Source of the DNA: Patiria pectinifera
Taxonomy: Eukaryota > Echinodermata > Asteroidea > Valvatida > Asterinidae
Length of the DNA: 64,000 nt
Reading direction: 5' to 3'
Assembly (NCBI GenBank): GCA_029964075.1
Contig: CM057129.1
Span: forward strand, 23,365,430 to 23,429,429
This document shows, in pieces, positions 23,001 through 34,354 of the stretch. Under the pieces are notes generated by a model, which saw only the letters and a list, made by a program, of their open reading frames with translations, had not been told where the DNA came from and searched no databases. Numbering within the stretch: position 1 is the stretch's first letter; each line of letters opens with the position of its first letter. The translations under genes were made by a program, and so were the position numbers.

Positions 23001-26000
23001 GACAATGATCCTATATGCCTTTAACCCTAAAAGCCATGGTTTTTTCAGTCATCTTATGACCAGGGGTGGGATGGATCTTGGGAGTGCAATGACCAATTGT
23101 GATAACATTTTATAGTCTATTAGAGACGTTCATGCTTGGTTCATATGCCAAGCTTTGTTTCAATTTGACCAAAACGTTTGTAGAATTTATGATCATCAAC
23201 ATTCCATGCTTCTGTTTGTGAACGATTGTGAATGAGTGCATTTTCCTATTCACGGTCTGTGTAAAAACAATTGTCAAATCATCTGCAATACATCAGTTTA
23301 CAGACTCATAAAGGCTTTGCGCAAATAAAAAAAAATTGCAACTGTGATATCAGAAAAATATCCAGTCCAGGGGGGGGGCTTTCCCAATCCTCTTTAAAGG
23401 GACACTAGGTCCTGGAACAGCCCAATTGGGCTACAAAACACGCTTTGAACAAAATGATGTTAATCGGAAATAACATTTAAAAGTAGGATATAAACATCCA
23501 CACAACTATCCTTTCAAAACGGGGCGTTTTTGTGTAATTCCTGTGTTATGCATGCGAGAACGAATTTCGGGGTCCACTTTGCGACCCCATAAATTCGAGC
23601 TGTTTGGATGCTAGTTGTGATTTCATTCGTGAAGTGTTCGTCTTTTGCGGACGTTGAAGAAACCACTTTTTTTGCATTGGTGATTGGTCACCGCTGTTCC
23701 CGAGACTCACAACGTGTATATCGTACACTGAGAATGACACGAAAAAAGTATTCGTGCTCTGTCGTGTCCGATGTAAACAAGTGGGTTTTTTTTCGTCTTT
23801 TCTCAGGAACGGTAAGACATTAGGTTGGTTTCCTTTCAACCAGATGTTTGAAATAGGCTAAGTAAACAATCCAAAACATGACATTTTCGAGGATGTCAGG
23901 ACCTTGTGCCCCATTAAGGTAAACATTCCTGTCAATGACGGGCACTTATCGATTATGCAATGATTCTTAAGCAGGGGATAATGGCATGTGAAAACCAGTG
24001 AGGAATAATTGAATTGAATTTGAAGTTCAAACACACAACATTTTTCAAAAACGCAATGTTTTGCTGGCCAGTTGTCATACACGTACGTTGTGCATTTTGT
24101 CTCTAGCAGTACCTTCTGTCGAGTCGGCTAGCAGCACACCGACCCCAGAACCCCCCAGGAAAAAGCGAGCACGCGCCGATGCTACAGTGGAGAATGTAAG
24201 TCAGTTATCAGTTCATCAGTTCATTGATCAGTTGATTGGAGGCGATCAATTGATCATCTGATTCATTGATTGAAGATTGGTGATTGGATTGAGCAGGTGG
24301 TTTGTTGATCAGAGAACTGTTCAAGCAACTGTGTCAGTTTATTGGAGATTTATTGATTCATTGACTGAAGATTGTTACATTAAATGATTGAGAATTGTTG
24401 GTCAGTAAAATATATCATTTTTCAGTCGAGGATTGTTTTTTAATGTCAAATTTGTGGGAGGTATGAACAATTCATCTAATGCACTCTGGTATTTGTTGTT
24501 AAAACAGTTTTATATCTAACTTCCATTTTATCAAGAAATTGTAACTCTTGATGTCTTGCTCCATAAACACGGTAAGGCAAAAAAAAAAAATAGTCAGTCT
24601 CTGGTCAGACCAAAGTTCCGGAATTGATGCGGCGACGCGTTTTTTTTTTTTTGGTGGCTTTTTTTTTTTTCAAGCTTGTATTGTACAGACAAGGTGGGTA
24701 CTATTTTGCTTTTTTGTGTCCTCATTATACATTGGTGTCCTCCATAATTTGCCTTGGTGCCCTTTATCATTTGCCTTGGTGCAATTCCCCATTCCTTGGT
24801 GCTGCTTGGTACAAAAATTTGAGGAGGCGCGGCAATAGAGGGCGCGGCAATAGAGGGCGCTGTTGTAGCTTCCGTGTTAATTTGAAGAAAAAAAAAGGTT
24901 GACGGGCATGATTAAAACCGACGCGCCCGCTGACCAGAGACCGAGTATTTTTTTTGTTGGCCTAACATGAAGTAGGAAAAAACTTGCCAAAAAAATAATT
25001 GATTTCAGGAGGATTCGTTTGTGAACAAGGTTGAGATCAAGGTCAAGATACATGATGAGCTGAAGCCAATCTTAGTGGATGACTGGGATCTCATCACAAG
25101 ACAGAAGATGGTAAGAGAATTGTCTCTTCTTATTATATTTCCGTATTTGGGGAGGAAATTTGTCAGATTTTGTTTTGGTTTGCTTGACCCGAAGGACCAG
25201 CATATTGTTTTTCGGCTGACTGGGTTTGTCATGAAATCTGTATTGACCATAGAGCTATATTAAATTACTAGAGCCCTAATTCCTCATTCTTGCACGCGGA
25301 GACGTTTTGAAGCCGCTCTGGGCGCAGACATTTTGAATTTATGTGCGTGTTTGTAGAACACAATCAAAATAGATGGATTGAATTTTAAAAGTGTTCTGTA
25401 AATGCAACGCGCAAGTAGAAGATACGCAAACAACTTAAGTGCGTCATGACGGTTCAAAAACCGTCACGGCGAAAAGCATCTGCAGCGGAGGGACGCGCCC
25501 ACGTTGCGCTGTTGTGTAGAGCAAAATGAAACGCTCATTTGCTGATCCTGCGTTTCGGTTTTCGGCTTCGATGACGCAACGGTATGGAATACAAAAGCAG
25601 ATATGCAAATAGCCGTACAAAAGCCGTACAACATTTCTGGTTCTCCATAGGTTTGTGCACAAACATGGATGCGCCCATCAGGCATTACTTTGTACATGGA
25701 GTTAGCGCTCTAGTAATTTAATATAGCTCTATGGTATCGACCTTTTTTTTTCATATTGGGTCATTCTATAAATTTAGGGTCCAAATTGTGACATTGGTAC
25801 TTTGTTGTAATTTGCCATTCAAGTATCATTGAGAATGACTTCAAATGATTTTTATTTGTTGGGTAGCTAGTTTGCTATTCAGAATCACTCGTGGAGGACA
25901 ACTGTATGAAAGGAATGCATCAGAATTATTTAATTATCCCTAATCATCCCAAATCCTCCAAAATCCTTTTTGCAAATTGGAGGAATTTGCAGGATTGAGG

Positions 26001-29000
26001 TGACATGGCAAAAGTGCGTTTTCATGGATTGCATTTTATAAAAATGCTTCAACATTTTGTCATAATGACGCTAAACAATTTGACACTCTTTTGGGGGAAG
26101 GTTGCAAAATATCAAAGGGGTTGGGCATTGACCTCTGAACTCTTTAGTTGGAAGACACATGCATTCTAACTGCGCTAAAATCCATAATGTGGGTGGTTTT
26201 TTTGCCTCTAGTTACTTCATTTACCAGCCAAGAACACAGTGGACTCCGTCCTGGATGATTACGTCAAACATAAGAAATCCAAGAAAGACATCACACCAGC
26301 CAAGTAAGCGCAAATATTCACAATCTCCATTTTTTCTGGGGGGGGGGGCATGTGTTAAAAAATGCTTTAGATACACCTTTCAACCATAACTGCCCATTGT
26401 CATTCATTGTCAACTTCATGGTCCTTGGGATGTCCTATAAAATTTGGTTGAACACAATTTTTTAGAATGCTTTATTTAAGATACTTTGGCCTTTAAAACA
26501 AACTCTTTGATCCAACGGCTTTCCGTTCAACTCGAGATGTTCTTTGTGAGATTCTTTTATCTAGAAACCTTTTTTAGATTTCCCAGCATAGCAAGTTACA
26601 GGATCATGACCATCATGATCCTGTAGCCTTTAAAGTTAACAAGGAGGTTTTCTTAAAGGGTTTTTTCAGAACTTGTAATTGGCTTCCTTCACAATCCTGG
26701 ATTTTGGAGGAATGGGGAAGGTTTTAACAGAAATGTCTAGGGTGTTAAGATTGTTTCACATCTTTGAAGTTGGCGATAACAAAAAGCCCTAAGATAAGTG
26801 TAAGAATGTGTATGGAAAGGCTCTTACAAATTGCTTGAGTTTTGCTCCAAAATGCGGGAAAATAATGGACACCTTAAACCCAAACTCCCTAGTGAGTTTT
26901 ACTAAGAACAGTACCGAGTCTGCCGAAATCCATCACTGATTCTGCTTCGCATAATGCTTCAGGACCAAATCCACCATTGCTACAAGTAGATTTTGATGGA
27001 CTTGGTACTCATGGCTTGTCTGCCAAAATCTCCAAAAATGGGGGGGCGGATTTTGATAGATTTGGGAAGGTTAGGGTTAAGGTATTATCTGTACCAGTTT
27101 TGTAGTGGTGTGTGGGATTATTGTGATAACTGACAAGAGATCACAATGACACCACAAATGAATAAGTTAGTCCTCTGATCCCAAGTCAACTCACAAGGTA
27201 TGTTAAAAGTGACACATCATTCATCTCTCGTTTCGGTTTGCGGTAACACCATGTAATAACTACTGCTTAGAAGATATTTAGTTCTGAAAAGAACTTGTCC
27301 TGCTAATTATCAACTTTCGCAAAGTAGTTTTTGTTCCGATAAGAACTGTCCTGCGTTAAGTTCTAAAAGAACTTGTCTTTGGTCTCAACTTAAATTTCAG
27401 TCAAGACAAGTTCTTTTAGAACTTAAATCTTATATCATTCATCTCCTGTTATTTGTGAATTGACTGAAATTTAAGTTGTTTTCTTCTTTTTTAGAACTTA
27501 AAGCAGGACTGTTCTTATCAGAACAAAAACTACTTAGCGAAAGTTGATAATAAGCAAGACAAGTTCTTTTCAGAACTAAATATCTTTTAAGGAGTAGTTA
27601 TTACCACATGGTGTTACCGCAAACCGAAACGATACCGATACTCCACCATGCAAAGCCTCAAAACTTATATCATTCATCTCCTGTTATTTGTGAATTGACT
27701 AAAATTTAAGTTGTTTTATTCTTTATTTCTTATTTTCTTCAGAGAGAGTGCCATCTTGGAAGTTACGCAAGGCCTGAGAGAGTACTTCAACGTCATGCTG
27801 GGCACGCAACTACTGTACAAGTACGAGAGACCACAGTACGCCGAGGTGAGAAAGCAAAACGCACCCCTGCTGGAAGTTGTATTTAGTATTTTTTTAATTA
27901 CCTGGTTATTAAATTGCATGATTTGTGGAGGTAAAGTATATTAAACCCTAACCATACCAGATCCTTCAATATTCTAGCCTTGGTCAAGGCATTCGACATT
28001 AATGGTCCGATGGTCAGCCACTAACATAAACAGTAGCCTCGCGCTATGCACTCACACGTTTTGTCCTTCTCTCGGATGTCGCCCCCATTCATATAATTAT
28101 TTTGCTTCAGATGTAGCATTTGTATAATTAATTTTGCTATTGTATCATTTTGTGTATTCTTTCTTGATTTTACATGAATGGAAATAAAAACAAACAAACA
28201 AACAAACAAACGTACTGAATGAAGCGTGAACAGCGCCCTCACCCTAGGCTACAATATGCAAATCAGTTTGTGCTGAACGAATACATTAAGAAGAAAGGCG
28301 CCGCTTTCGTCCCTAGTTGAAGATTTTTGACAATTCCGATGTACCTATTGCTGCAGTATGTTAAAACCCAATGTACAGAAGAAAAAAAGACAAAAGTCTT
28401 GGAGGCAAAGTCGCCCATTCACTCACTCGCTGTCCGCCATTTTGGTATGCATCCTTTGCGCACATGCGCGGTAGGGATGCTTGGCGTGCCGTCCGTATCG
28501 CGCATCCCGAAGGTTCAACAGCGAAGGTATGTGGGCAGGTATGGCCCATACCGGCATACGCATTGCGCTATTGAACGATGTCTCTATGTCTTGTTTGGAA
28601 ACAATACCACTAATCTATTTTGTTTAAATTTTTTTTGCAGATTCTATCCAGTCGACCAGATGAACCGTTAAGTAAAATCTATGGGGCACACCATCTCCTC
28701 AGACTTTTTGGTAAAGATATTTCGTGCTCATTCTTTGCAAAGCACCCCTAAAATAAGACATCATGGATCCTAAAGATACAATATGAAACACCTCAGAATG
28801 TACGACTTCCTTCAAATTACTGCAATCAGTCCAAAGTCCTAGACAATGCAAAAAAGACTTAAGATCTTATTGGTCTGCATTTCAAATTTGGACTCGGTGA
28901 GTCAGGACTTAGCAAGTTTAGTCAAGATCTGAGATTTGCATCTATGTATCTGAGTTTGGCAAGTTCAGATTCGGCACGGGAGATGGGAAGGTGGGGTTTG

Positions 29001-29721
29001 GCTTATGCACCAGTTGGAGAGTGAGACAGGCTATGCCCTCTTTTATATTCTGAAGTCTGAAAGAAGATGGGGTGGGAACTGGTCTTATATTAGAAGTGTG
29101 CCCAAATATCGCCATTTACCACTGAAGTATCGGCCAAGTTTGCGCAAGGACTATAGTTGACCAATGGTTAACCATAGTTAGACTAACGCTTGCCCAAACT
29201 CTGTCTAGTCGACTATTTGGAACCAACGTACTGGGGCTGGTTGCATCGCTGGTAACCAATAGCTGCACGCATTCATAACGCTAGCAGAGAGCCAGGATCC
29301 AGAAGTTCTGCGATGACATTTTGACCAGCGTTTGACTAGAGACGTTTGCACATTGCTATTAATGCGCAGGCGTAAGTTACGTCACAAATCAACCACTAGT
29401 CGACTAATGGTCCTTGCCCGAACTTGGCCATCACTGACTATGAAGGAAGTGCCATAAAATCAAGAATGTCATCTGAAATATTATTACTATTCATGTACTT
29501 GGAGCGCCTACACTTTTGTCTAAAGCCACACATTGTTTTTCTCCATTGCAGTGAAGCTGGGCAGCCTGTTGGCCTACACCCCTCTGGATGAGAAGAGTGT
29601 CCAGCTCCTGCTGACCCACCTGCAAGACTTCATGAAATACCTGCACAAGAACTCCTCCAGCCTCTTCAGTGCCGGGGATTACGAGACGGCCCCGCCCGAG
29701 TACCATCGCAAAGCTCTCTGA
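17003..29721 (+). CDS. MORF4L1: MRG15/MORF4L1-type chromatin reader (chromo barrel + MRG domain), complete
   Basis: Eleven exons join in frame: 17003-17033, 17605-17651, 18521-18588, 19468-19557, 21738-21889, 24107-24195, 25009-25110, 26212-26303, 27743-27845, 28641-28710 and 29552-29721 (337 aa). Residues about 10-78 form the chromo barrel ([39 protein letters not shown]), which in the family binds H3K36me. Residues about 79-160 are a K/E/R-rich linker with RKKRARAD, a likely nuclear signal. Residues about 162-337 are the MRG domain ([61 protein letters not shown]). MRG15 proteins work in NuA4/TIP60 acetyltransferase and Sin3/HDAC complexes. Introns 2 and 5 each carry a transposon at the splice donor. 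A TTAA-flanked MITE begins about 50 nt after the stop. Alternative: MSL3, but the MRG domain and length fit MRG15 much better. Confidence 0.95.
17221..17327. repeat. long near-perfect hairpin in MRG15 intron 1
   Basis: CGTACGGCCGGCGAATGAAC at 17221 pairs with the sequence ending CATTCGCCGTACG at 17327. The arms are about 50 nt with a tiny loop around GTGTACGCACATAC. The stem includes GACGGACGGATAGTGT. Confidence 0.8.
17659..18382. mobile_element. foldback element inserted at the splice donor of MRG15 intron 2, 9-bp TSD
   Basis: TIRs start TAGACCCGTGAACGTGGC and end with the complement of TAAACCCGTGAACGTGGC; complementarity continues for about 70 nt (to AGCGAAATCG). Direct repeats AAGTAAGTG flank it at 17650-17658 and 18383-18391, so the exon 2 donor AAA|GTAAGTG is present on both sides. 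An internal palindrome (ATGTGATAAATGCTG... and its complement) spans about 17909-18017. It has no coding capacity. Confidence 0.85.
18876..19266. mobile_element. TTAACCCTAACC-type MITE with GGAGGATTTTGCAGGATTGA words
   Basis: The left end is TTAACCCTAACCTTCCC and the right end GAGTTACGGTTAA. GGAGGATTTTGCAGGATTGA occurs at least three times, with shorter variants and complements. It lies in MRG15 intron 3. Confidence 0.6.
20229..20668. mobile_element. nested foldback elements in MRG15 intron 4
   Basis: An inner foldback, 20282-20529, has arms GAAATTAATAGTTGCC... and their complement, with a CACGTGACCACC centre. It is followed by an inverted pair GGATACAAGAATATATTGCA (20553) and its complement ending 20646, bounded by TGGATGGCTTA and its near-complement AAGCAATCCA. 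TTGGATGGCTTA also precedes the inner foldback at 20231, which suggests one element inserted into another. Confidence 0.65.
21899..22472. mobile_element. foldback element inserted at the splice donor of MRG15 intron 5, 9-bp TSD
   Basis: The left TIR is TTCGCTGGTACCCCCCGCCC and the right end is the complement of TTCGCTCGTACCCCCTGCCC, with similarity extending through CGCTGGGATA(C/T)GCTGA. Direct repeats GTATGGGCT flank it at 21890-21898 and 22473-22481. The left copy is the intron 5 donor (ACAG|GTATGGGCT). It is 574 bp with no coding capacity. Confidence 0.85.
24591..24948. mobile_element. MITE with AGTCAGTCTCTGGTCAG ends in MRG15 intron 6
   Basis: AGTCAGTCTCTGGTCAG at the left pairs with CTGACCAGAGACCGAGTA at the right. 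The interior has CCTTGGTGC words and poly(T) runs. Confidence 0.65.
25247..25734. mobile_element. foldback/MITE in MRG15 intron 7
   Basis: The 28-bp TIR starts CCATAGAGCTATATTAAATT and ends with its complement at 25734. Flanks TATTGA (25241-25246) and TATCGA (25735-25740) may be an aged target duplication. Confidence 0.75.
26876..27084. mobile_element. TTAACCCTAACC-type MITE in MRG15 intron 8
   Basis: The left end is CCTTAAACCCAAACTCCC and the right end GGGAAGGTTAGGGTTAAGG. Internal words GATTTTGATGGACTTGG and CCAAATCCACC repeat in both orientations. Confidence 0.6.
27229..27631. mobile_element. 403-bp foldback upstream of MRG15 exon 9
   Basis: Arms begin CGTTTCGGTTTGCGGTAACA and end with its complement at 27631. 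They contain GACAAGTTCTTTTAGAACTTAA at the fold. A stretch from its middle (about 27429-27482, TATCATTCATCTCCTG...) recurs at 27664-27717, immediately before the exon 9 acceptor. Confidence 0.75.
28190..28211. repeat. (CAAA)n microsatellite
   Basis: Six CAAA/AAAC units occur in MRG15 intron 9. Confidence 0.85.
28790..29000. repeat. element built of AAGTCCT/GACTTAG and AGTTTGGCAAG words
   Basis: Degenerate words (AAGTCCTAGAC, AGGACTTAGC, GGACTCGGTGAG, GAGTTTGGCAAG) recur over about 200 bp in MRG15 intron 10. Ends are not defined. Confidence 0.35.
29132..29429. mobile_element. MITE with 20-bp TIR in MRG15 intron 10
   Basis: GGCCAAGTTTGCGCAAGGAC pairs with GTCCTTGCCCGAACTTGGCC. Internal words TTGACTA and TAGTCGACTA repeat. 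Confidence 0.7.
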
Positions 29722-29771
29722 AGCCTCTTGATTGCCGCAACGGTGTAGCTGTACATGCTTTTGCTGGAGCT

Positions 29772-30321
29772 TTAAAGATATAGTCCATCATTTGTAATTT
29801 GTGCATTTTGTTCGTTTGAAGCAACAAAAGTGCTCAAAATCTAAAGAAGGGTGCTGAACAACTAACCTGATGAAGTTTCAGCTCAGCTTCAGCTGTATAT
29901 TCAGAGAAAAACAGCATTCTAGGATCTCAATTTCAAATCAAAAGTTGCTGAATCATGTTTTGAATTGGGCCTGAATTCAGCGTCCGAGACACGTTCTCAC
30001 TGAGCCGATTGCAGCTACGCGATGTCACGCACTGATCCGACGAATTATAGCAACCGCCCGTGCATGTGTGTCGTGCCAATGCTTGAGCGCGCTTCGCCGA
30101 ATAACAAAACGAACTACTAATTTTAATTTTCCTACGGTGCGTCTTAAGACGCACCGTTGGAAAGGCCTTCTTTTGTTGATTACTTCAAAATGACAGTTTG
30201 CCAGAAAGAATAATTTTACAGGGAGTTTAGTCCCCTTACTATCTTTCCACCAAGTATGTTTTTCAACAATAATTACGCCAGTTACTTTTCAGATAGCTGC
30301 AAATGATGGACTCTAGCTTTA
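29772..30321. mobile_element. TTAA-flanked 550-bp MITE (family C), copy 1, in the MRG15 3' UTR region
   Basis: Ends TTAAAGATATAGTCCATCAT and the complement of TTAAAGCTAGAGTCCATCAT. The body contains GAAGTTTCAGCTCAGCTTCA and GGAAAGGCCTTCTTTTGTTG. Copies are at 32718-33080, 35828-36370 and 54010-54555, all starting at TTAA. It starts about 50 nt after the MRG15 stop codon, with no AATAAA between. Confidence 0.8.
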
Positions 30322-30426
30322 ACCCACTAGTCACTGTATTGCCTCAAAACAGCCCTGCGTACTTCTTCCTGTAACGCCTAAAAGCACCCTGGCACTCGTG
30401 AAGTTTATAAAGTCATCAAGTGAATA

Positions 30427-31085
30427 AGTTAAGGAGAATACACGAGGAAGTGTGGATTTGTAATTAGGGCCGAGTGAATTCGTAAATTAAGAATCCACAC
30501 TTGCGAGTGTATTCTTCGACTTAAACCATTGCGTCAAAAGAAGTATTGGCATAAACAGTGAGTGGAGATGAAAAGACTTGGGAAAAATGTTGCAACCTGA
30601 CGCCACTTCCGTGATTGTGTACAAAGTCTATGGAGAGTCAAGACAATTTTCCAAGTTTTTCCTAACAAAATTGGAAATATTTCTCAGTCCCAGATTCATG
30701 TCTTATCATCATTTTTGCAATGAATGACCTTCATTGAGATGATATATGAAGAAAAAAGTGGTGTCAGGTTGCAACATTTTTCTTGGCTCCTTCTGTCGAC
30801 ATATGGATAGTACAGACGATGATTTCTTTCTGACTCGAAGTAGGTTTTGCAGTGACGGCGGACAATCTGACAGTGAAAATGCATTGGTAATTTCGGAAGG
30901 AAATTTCCACGCATACGGTCCTATTAATGCTCATTATGGAGAACAATTGTCCGATGTGTTCAAAGTGTGGATTTGTAGTTCCGAATCCACACTTTACTAA
31001 AGATTCTTCGTTCCGAATCCACACTTTGTGACCAGCGTAACAGATTCGAAGTTCCGAATCCACACTTTTAACAATGGTTTAACAC
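30427..31085. repeat. dispersed repeat A, copy 2 (inverted relative to copy 1)
   Basis: It is an inverted, diverged copy of 8014-8675 with the same AAGTGTGGATTC words, the GTTGCAACCTGACGCCACTT block (near 30590) and its internal inverted partner (near 30755). Confidence 0.75.
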
Positions 31086-31971
31086 AATGTAATACAGTGT
31101 AGCACATGTGCTAATGGGTTAAGGACATATTTCATACACATCAGTGACATTATGGGAAACGTTTACAGGGCGACGTCATGGCAAACCTTATAAAATAACC
31201 TCCTTCTGTATTTTTGAAAAATCACTCAGGTTTTTTTTTATCATATTTTGGCCATGGACTTTGACCCAGACTTGACAAAAAGATTGCGTAGTGGATTAAT
31301 TAGCTGTACTCTACACTGCCGTGGCAGAATTATCTAATATGGTGTAGGTACGGTGTGCTCTTTTTTTTAAAGGATCGCTACGAATACCCATCTCCAGAAT
31401 ATTTCCAGATGAAATTGTGTGCTGTCTGTCGCAGTGGAAATGGGGAAATCATGGCTTTTCAATCCCCCGCATATTTGTACAGTTTGTAGATTTTTAAAAT
31501 TGTATATCCAAACAAACTGAATTATTGCAGTAGAAATATTCTCTTTTGTTTTGATACAATGGCATCGTAGACCCATGTTATACTTAAACCGCTTTCACAA
31601 ACGATGTTTGCCCAAAGATATTTTTCTACTACCCTGTTGAAGTAACTTTTTAACGATGCCCCAACATATCATTGACGTACATATATACCAGTTGCTTTTT
31701 TGCGCATTGTGCAAAACGCAGTTGTCGGTTTGTACAAATATTGCATGTTTTGTAGTGTGGCAAAAATGTGCAAGTATGCACTCAATCGGTAGAAGTCTTT
31801 ATCTGTTGGTCATCTTTAGCATATGTCTCCTTGTGGATTTGATTTTTTTTGTTACAGATTTTTCATGCATTTCATAGAAACAAAATTGTGAAATGAAGTT
31901 AATCGCAACTTTATATTAAAAGTTTGCAAGCAACGTTGTTGAAAGTCATAATGCTTCAGTTACCTTTAAAC

Positions 31972-32078
31972 ATGACGTCACACTTTGTTTACGTGTGTGC
32001 TTTCCTATGGTGCTCAGTGGACCGTGGGCCCCAATGGCTCCATAGGAAACTGCACATGTAAACAAAGGGTGACGTCAT
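31972..32078. repeat. 107-bp hairpin with CRE-like TGACGTCA ends
   Basis: ATGACGTCACACTTTGTTTAC pairs with GTAAACAAAGGGTGACGTCA, and the inner CTTTCCTATGG with CCATAGGAAA. TGACGTCA is a CREB/ATF-type word, but any regulatory role is speculative. Confidence 0.6.
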
Positions 32079-32717
32079 CAGTACAGAGCCTAATTATTTT
32101 GTTTGTGCACATGCAATCTTTCCGTTGATGTCCTCTTTCACTTTCCATGTTTGACATTAAAAATGGATAAACACTGCAGATAGTCTTGTAAAGCTACCAA
32201 GTGGCACAATTGACTTCTTCCTCTGGCCATCAAAATGCGTCGAAATGGCAGCATCAAGCTGTATACTCCCCAGAGAGCCGATACAGTTTTTGGAATGTTT
32301 CATTGGCCCAGTGAGCAGGGTAATAATGATGTAGCACCTTGAGCACCAATGCTGGTGGATACCTGTGCTTTATAAATACATATTATTATTATTATTACTA
32401 CAGGTATTTAATTTGTCCAACTCATGAAACAGCAGTACATTTATATTGACTCGTAGCCAAGTAAAACAATAAACCAATTTCTTGTCCCTGCCCACTTCCT
32501 TTTTTCCCCTGTCATATCCCTTTTTTATGAATGGAAGTTTAGAATATGGTAGAATAGGGGCGGCTCCTTTGGACCCAAATGCCTCGGCAAAAGAGACAAG
32601 TAAAAGGAAGAATCCATCTTGGAAAATCCACCATCTTGGATAAAAAAAGGGGGGAGGGCGACTCACTTTACTTGGCCTTATTTAACTGTTCTCTGGTGGT
32701 GTAAGACGTTAATTGTT

Positions 32718-33080
32718 AAAGGTATAGTCCATCATTTGTAATTTGTGCATTTTGTTCGTTTGAAGCAACAAAAGTGTTCAAAATCTAAAGAAGGGTACTG
32801 AACAACTACCTGATGAAGTTTCAGCTCGGCTTCAGCTGTATATTCCGAGAAAAACAACATTCTAGGATCTCGATTTCAAATCAAAAGTTGCTTGCGTGCT
32901 TTGCTGAATAAAAAAATGAATTATTAATTTTAATTTTCTACGGTACGTCTTAAGAAGCACCGTTGGAAAGGCCTTCTTTTGTTGATTTCTTCAAAATGAC
33001 AGCTTGCCAGAAAGAATAATTTCACAGGGCGTTTTAGTCCTCTTACTATCTTTCACCTAAGTATGTTTTTTAACAATTAA
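32718..33080. mobile_element. family C TTAA MITE, copy 2 (truncated/internal deletion)
   Basis: It starts TTAAAGGTATAGTCCATCAT and follows copy 1, but lacks the middle segment and the right terminus. Confidence 0.75.
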
Positions 33081-33488
33081 CGCGATTTAAGGGCCGTTTG
33101 TGATGCACATGGGACTGGTCCCAGGGGAAGAGATGAAATTAAAACTCCAGTCGAAAGTATGAATTAATCTTGTTCTTTGTATAAATTAACATTTGTTGAC
33201 ATTTCAATACTTGTAGCTAAAACCAAACCATTATTTTTTTTTGAAAAAAAGTGTTGCTTCGCGTGACCACATCCCATAATTAAGTATGTAAATACAAGTA
33301 CATTGTAGGTTTGAAATAAAACCCAAAGCTAACAAACATGAAGGAATGCTTCCTTTTGTTTTAATCGTATATATTCTGTACAGAAGTAACAATTTACAAA
33401 ATGGCACAGTTTATAATACAAATGAAATAGCTGCGCTCTAGATGAAATAGAGGTTTAAGAACATCCAGGCTGGTTGTATTCCAATGAA

Positions 33489-34098
33489 GTGTTGTAGTAC
33501 TCATACTCCTACCCAAGTAGATTTTTTTTTCAAACTGGGATGCATATGGGCAATTCCACGGTTACTCGCGTTACATTTTTGATGTACTTTTGAGTTTCCT
33601 TGGGCTGTAATTACCATACTGAAAAGGTTTAATAACTGTTATCCCCATGGTAGATAGAGTAGACCTAGACCTACCTGAGCACCAAAGATGACATCCAGAA
33701 AAATGTGTTATGTATGATAAACAAGACGCACAAAATCGGTTACTCACGTTACATTTTCGCAACGTGAGTAACCGTGGAATTGCCCATGAGAATGTACTTG
33801 TACTCATACTCGCAAGAAGTATACTACAATGTACTTGCAATCGTGGAAATATTCTTCCACTAGAAGTTTATACCTCTTTTAAGAGGTACATTCAAGAAAA
33901 GAACCAGTTCTTACGGTTTGGGAGGCCAATGAAAACATGTCTACTGATTGAAATGTGCTTGAACCCATGGAAAGTACTCATACTCGTGTTCATACTCGTG
34001 GACATTTACTCACACTCGTGGAGAAAAAAAATCATTGTTCTTATACTTAAGGCAAAGTACTCGTGCTCATGAAAATGTACTTGACTCCAACACTGAGT
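33489..34098. mobile_element. TACTCATACTCG-word transposon with nested foldback
   Basis: The left AAGTGTTGTAGTACTCATAC and right GTACTTGACTCCAACACTG ends are imperfectly inverted. Words TACTCATACTCGTG and ATGTACTTG recur. A nested foldback at 33546-33787 has arms ATGGGCAATTCCACGGTTAC and its complement. Confidence 0.6.
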
Positions 34099-34354
34099 TG
34101 TCCAGATTGGTTCCACTGCTTACATTGGTTACCATGAAATGAATACACTCATGTTTTTGCGATGTGACTGGCTCCGTTTTTTCAGCCCATCCTGCTGAAG
34201 GCTAGTTTCCTTCAGCTCTCCTTCGACAGGTTATTGTCTTACTGCTGACCTAGGGCTCACAGTTCTGCATGCAAATGACATGCATCCACAAAACGTATAC
34301 ATATGCATTGATCATGTGGTAAGCTACTCACAATGTTTGCATATTCCCGTCTGT

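Noticed and set aside
31974..31981. Functional CRE (TGACGTCA)
   Set aside because: It is part of a hairpin repeat with a mirrored copy; no promoter is nearby.
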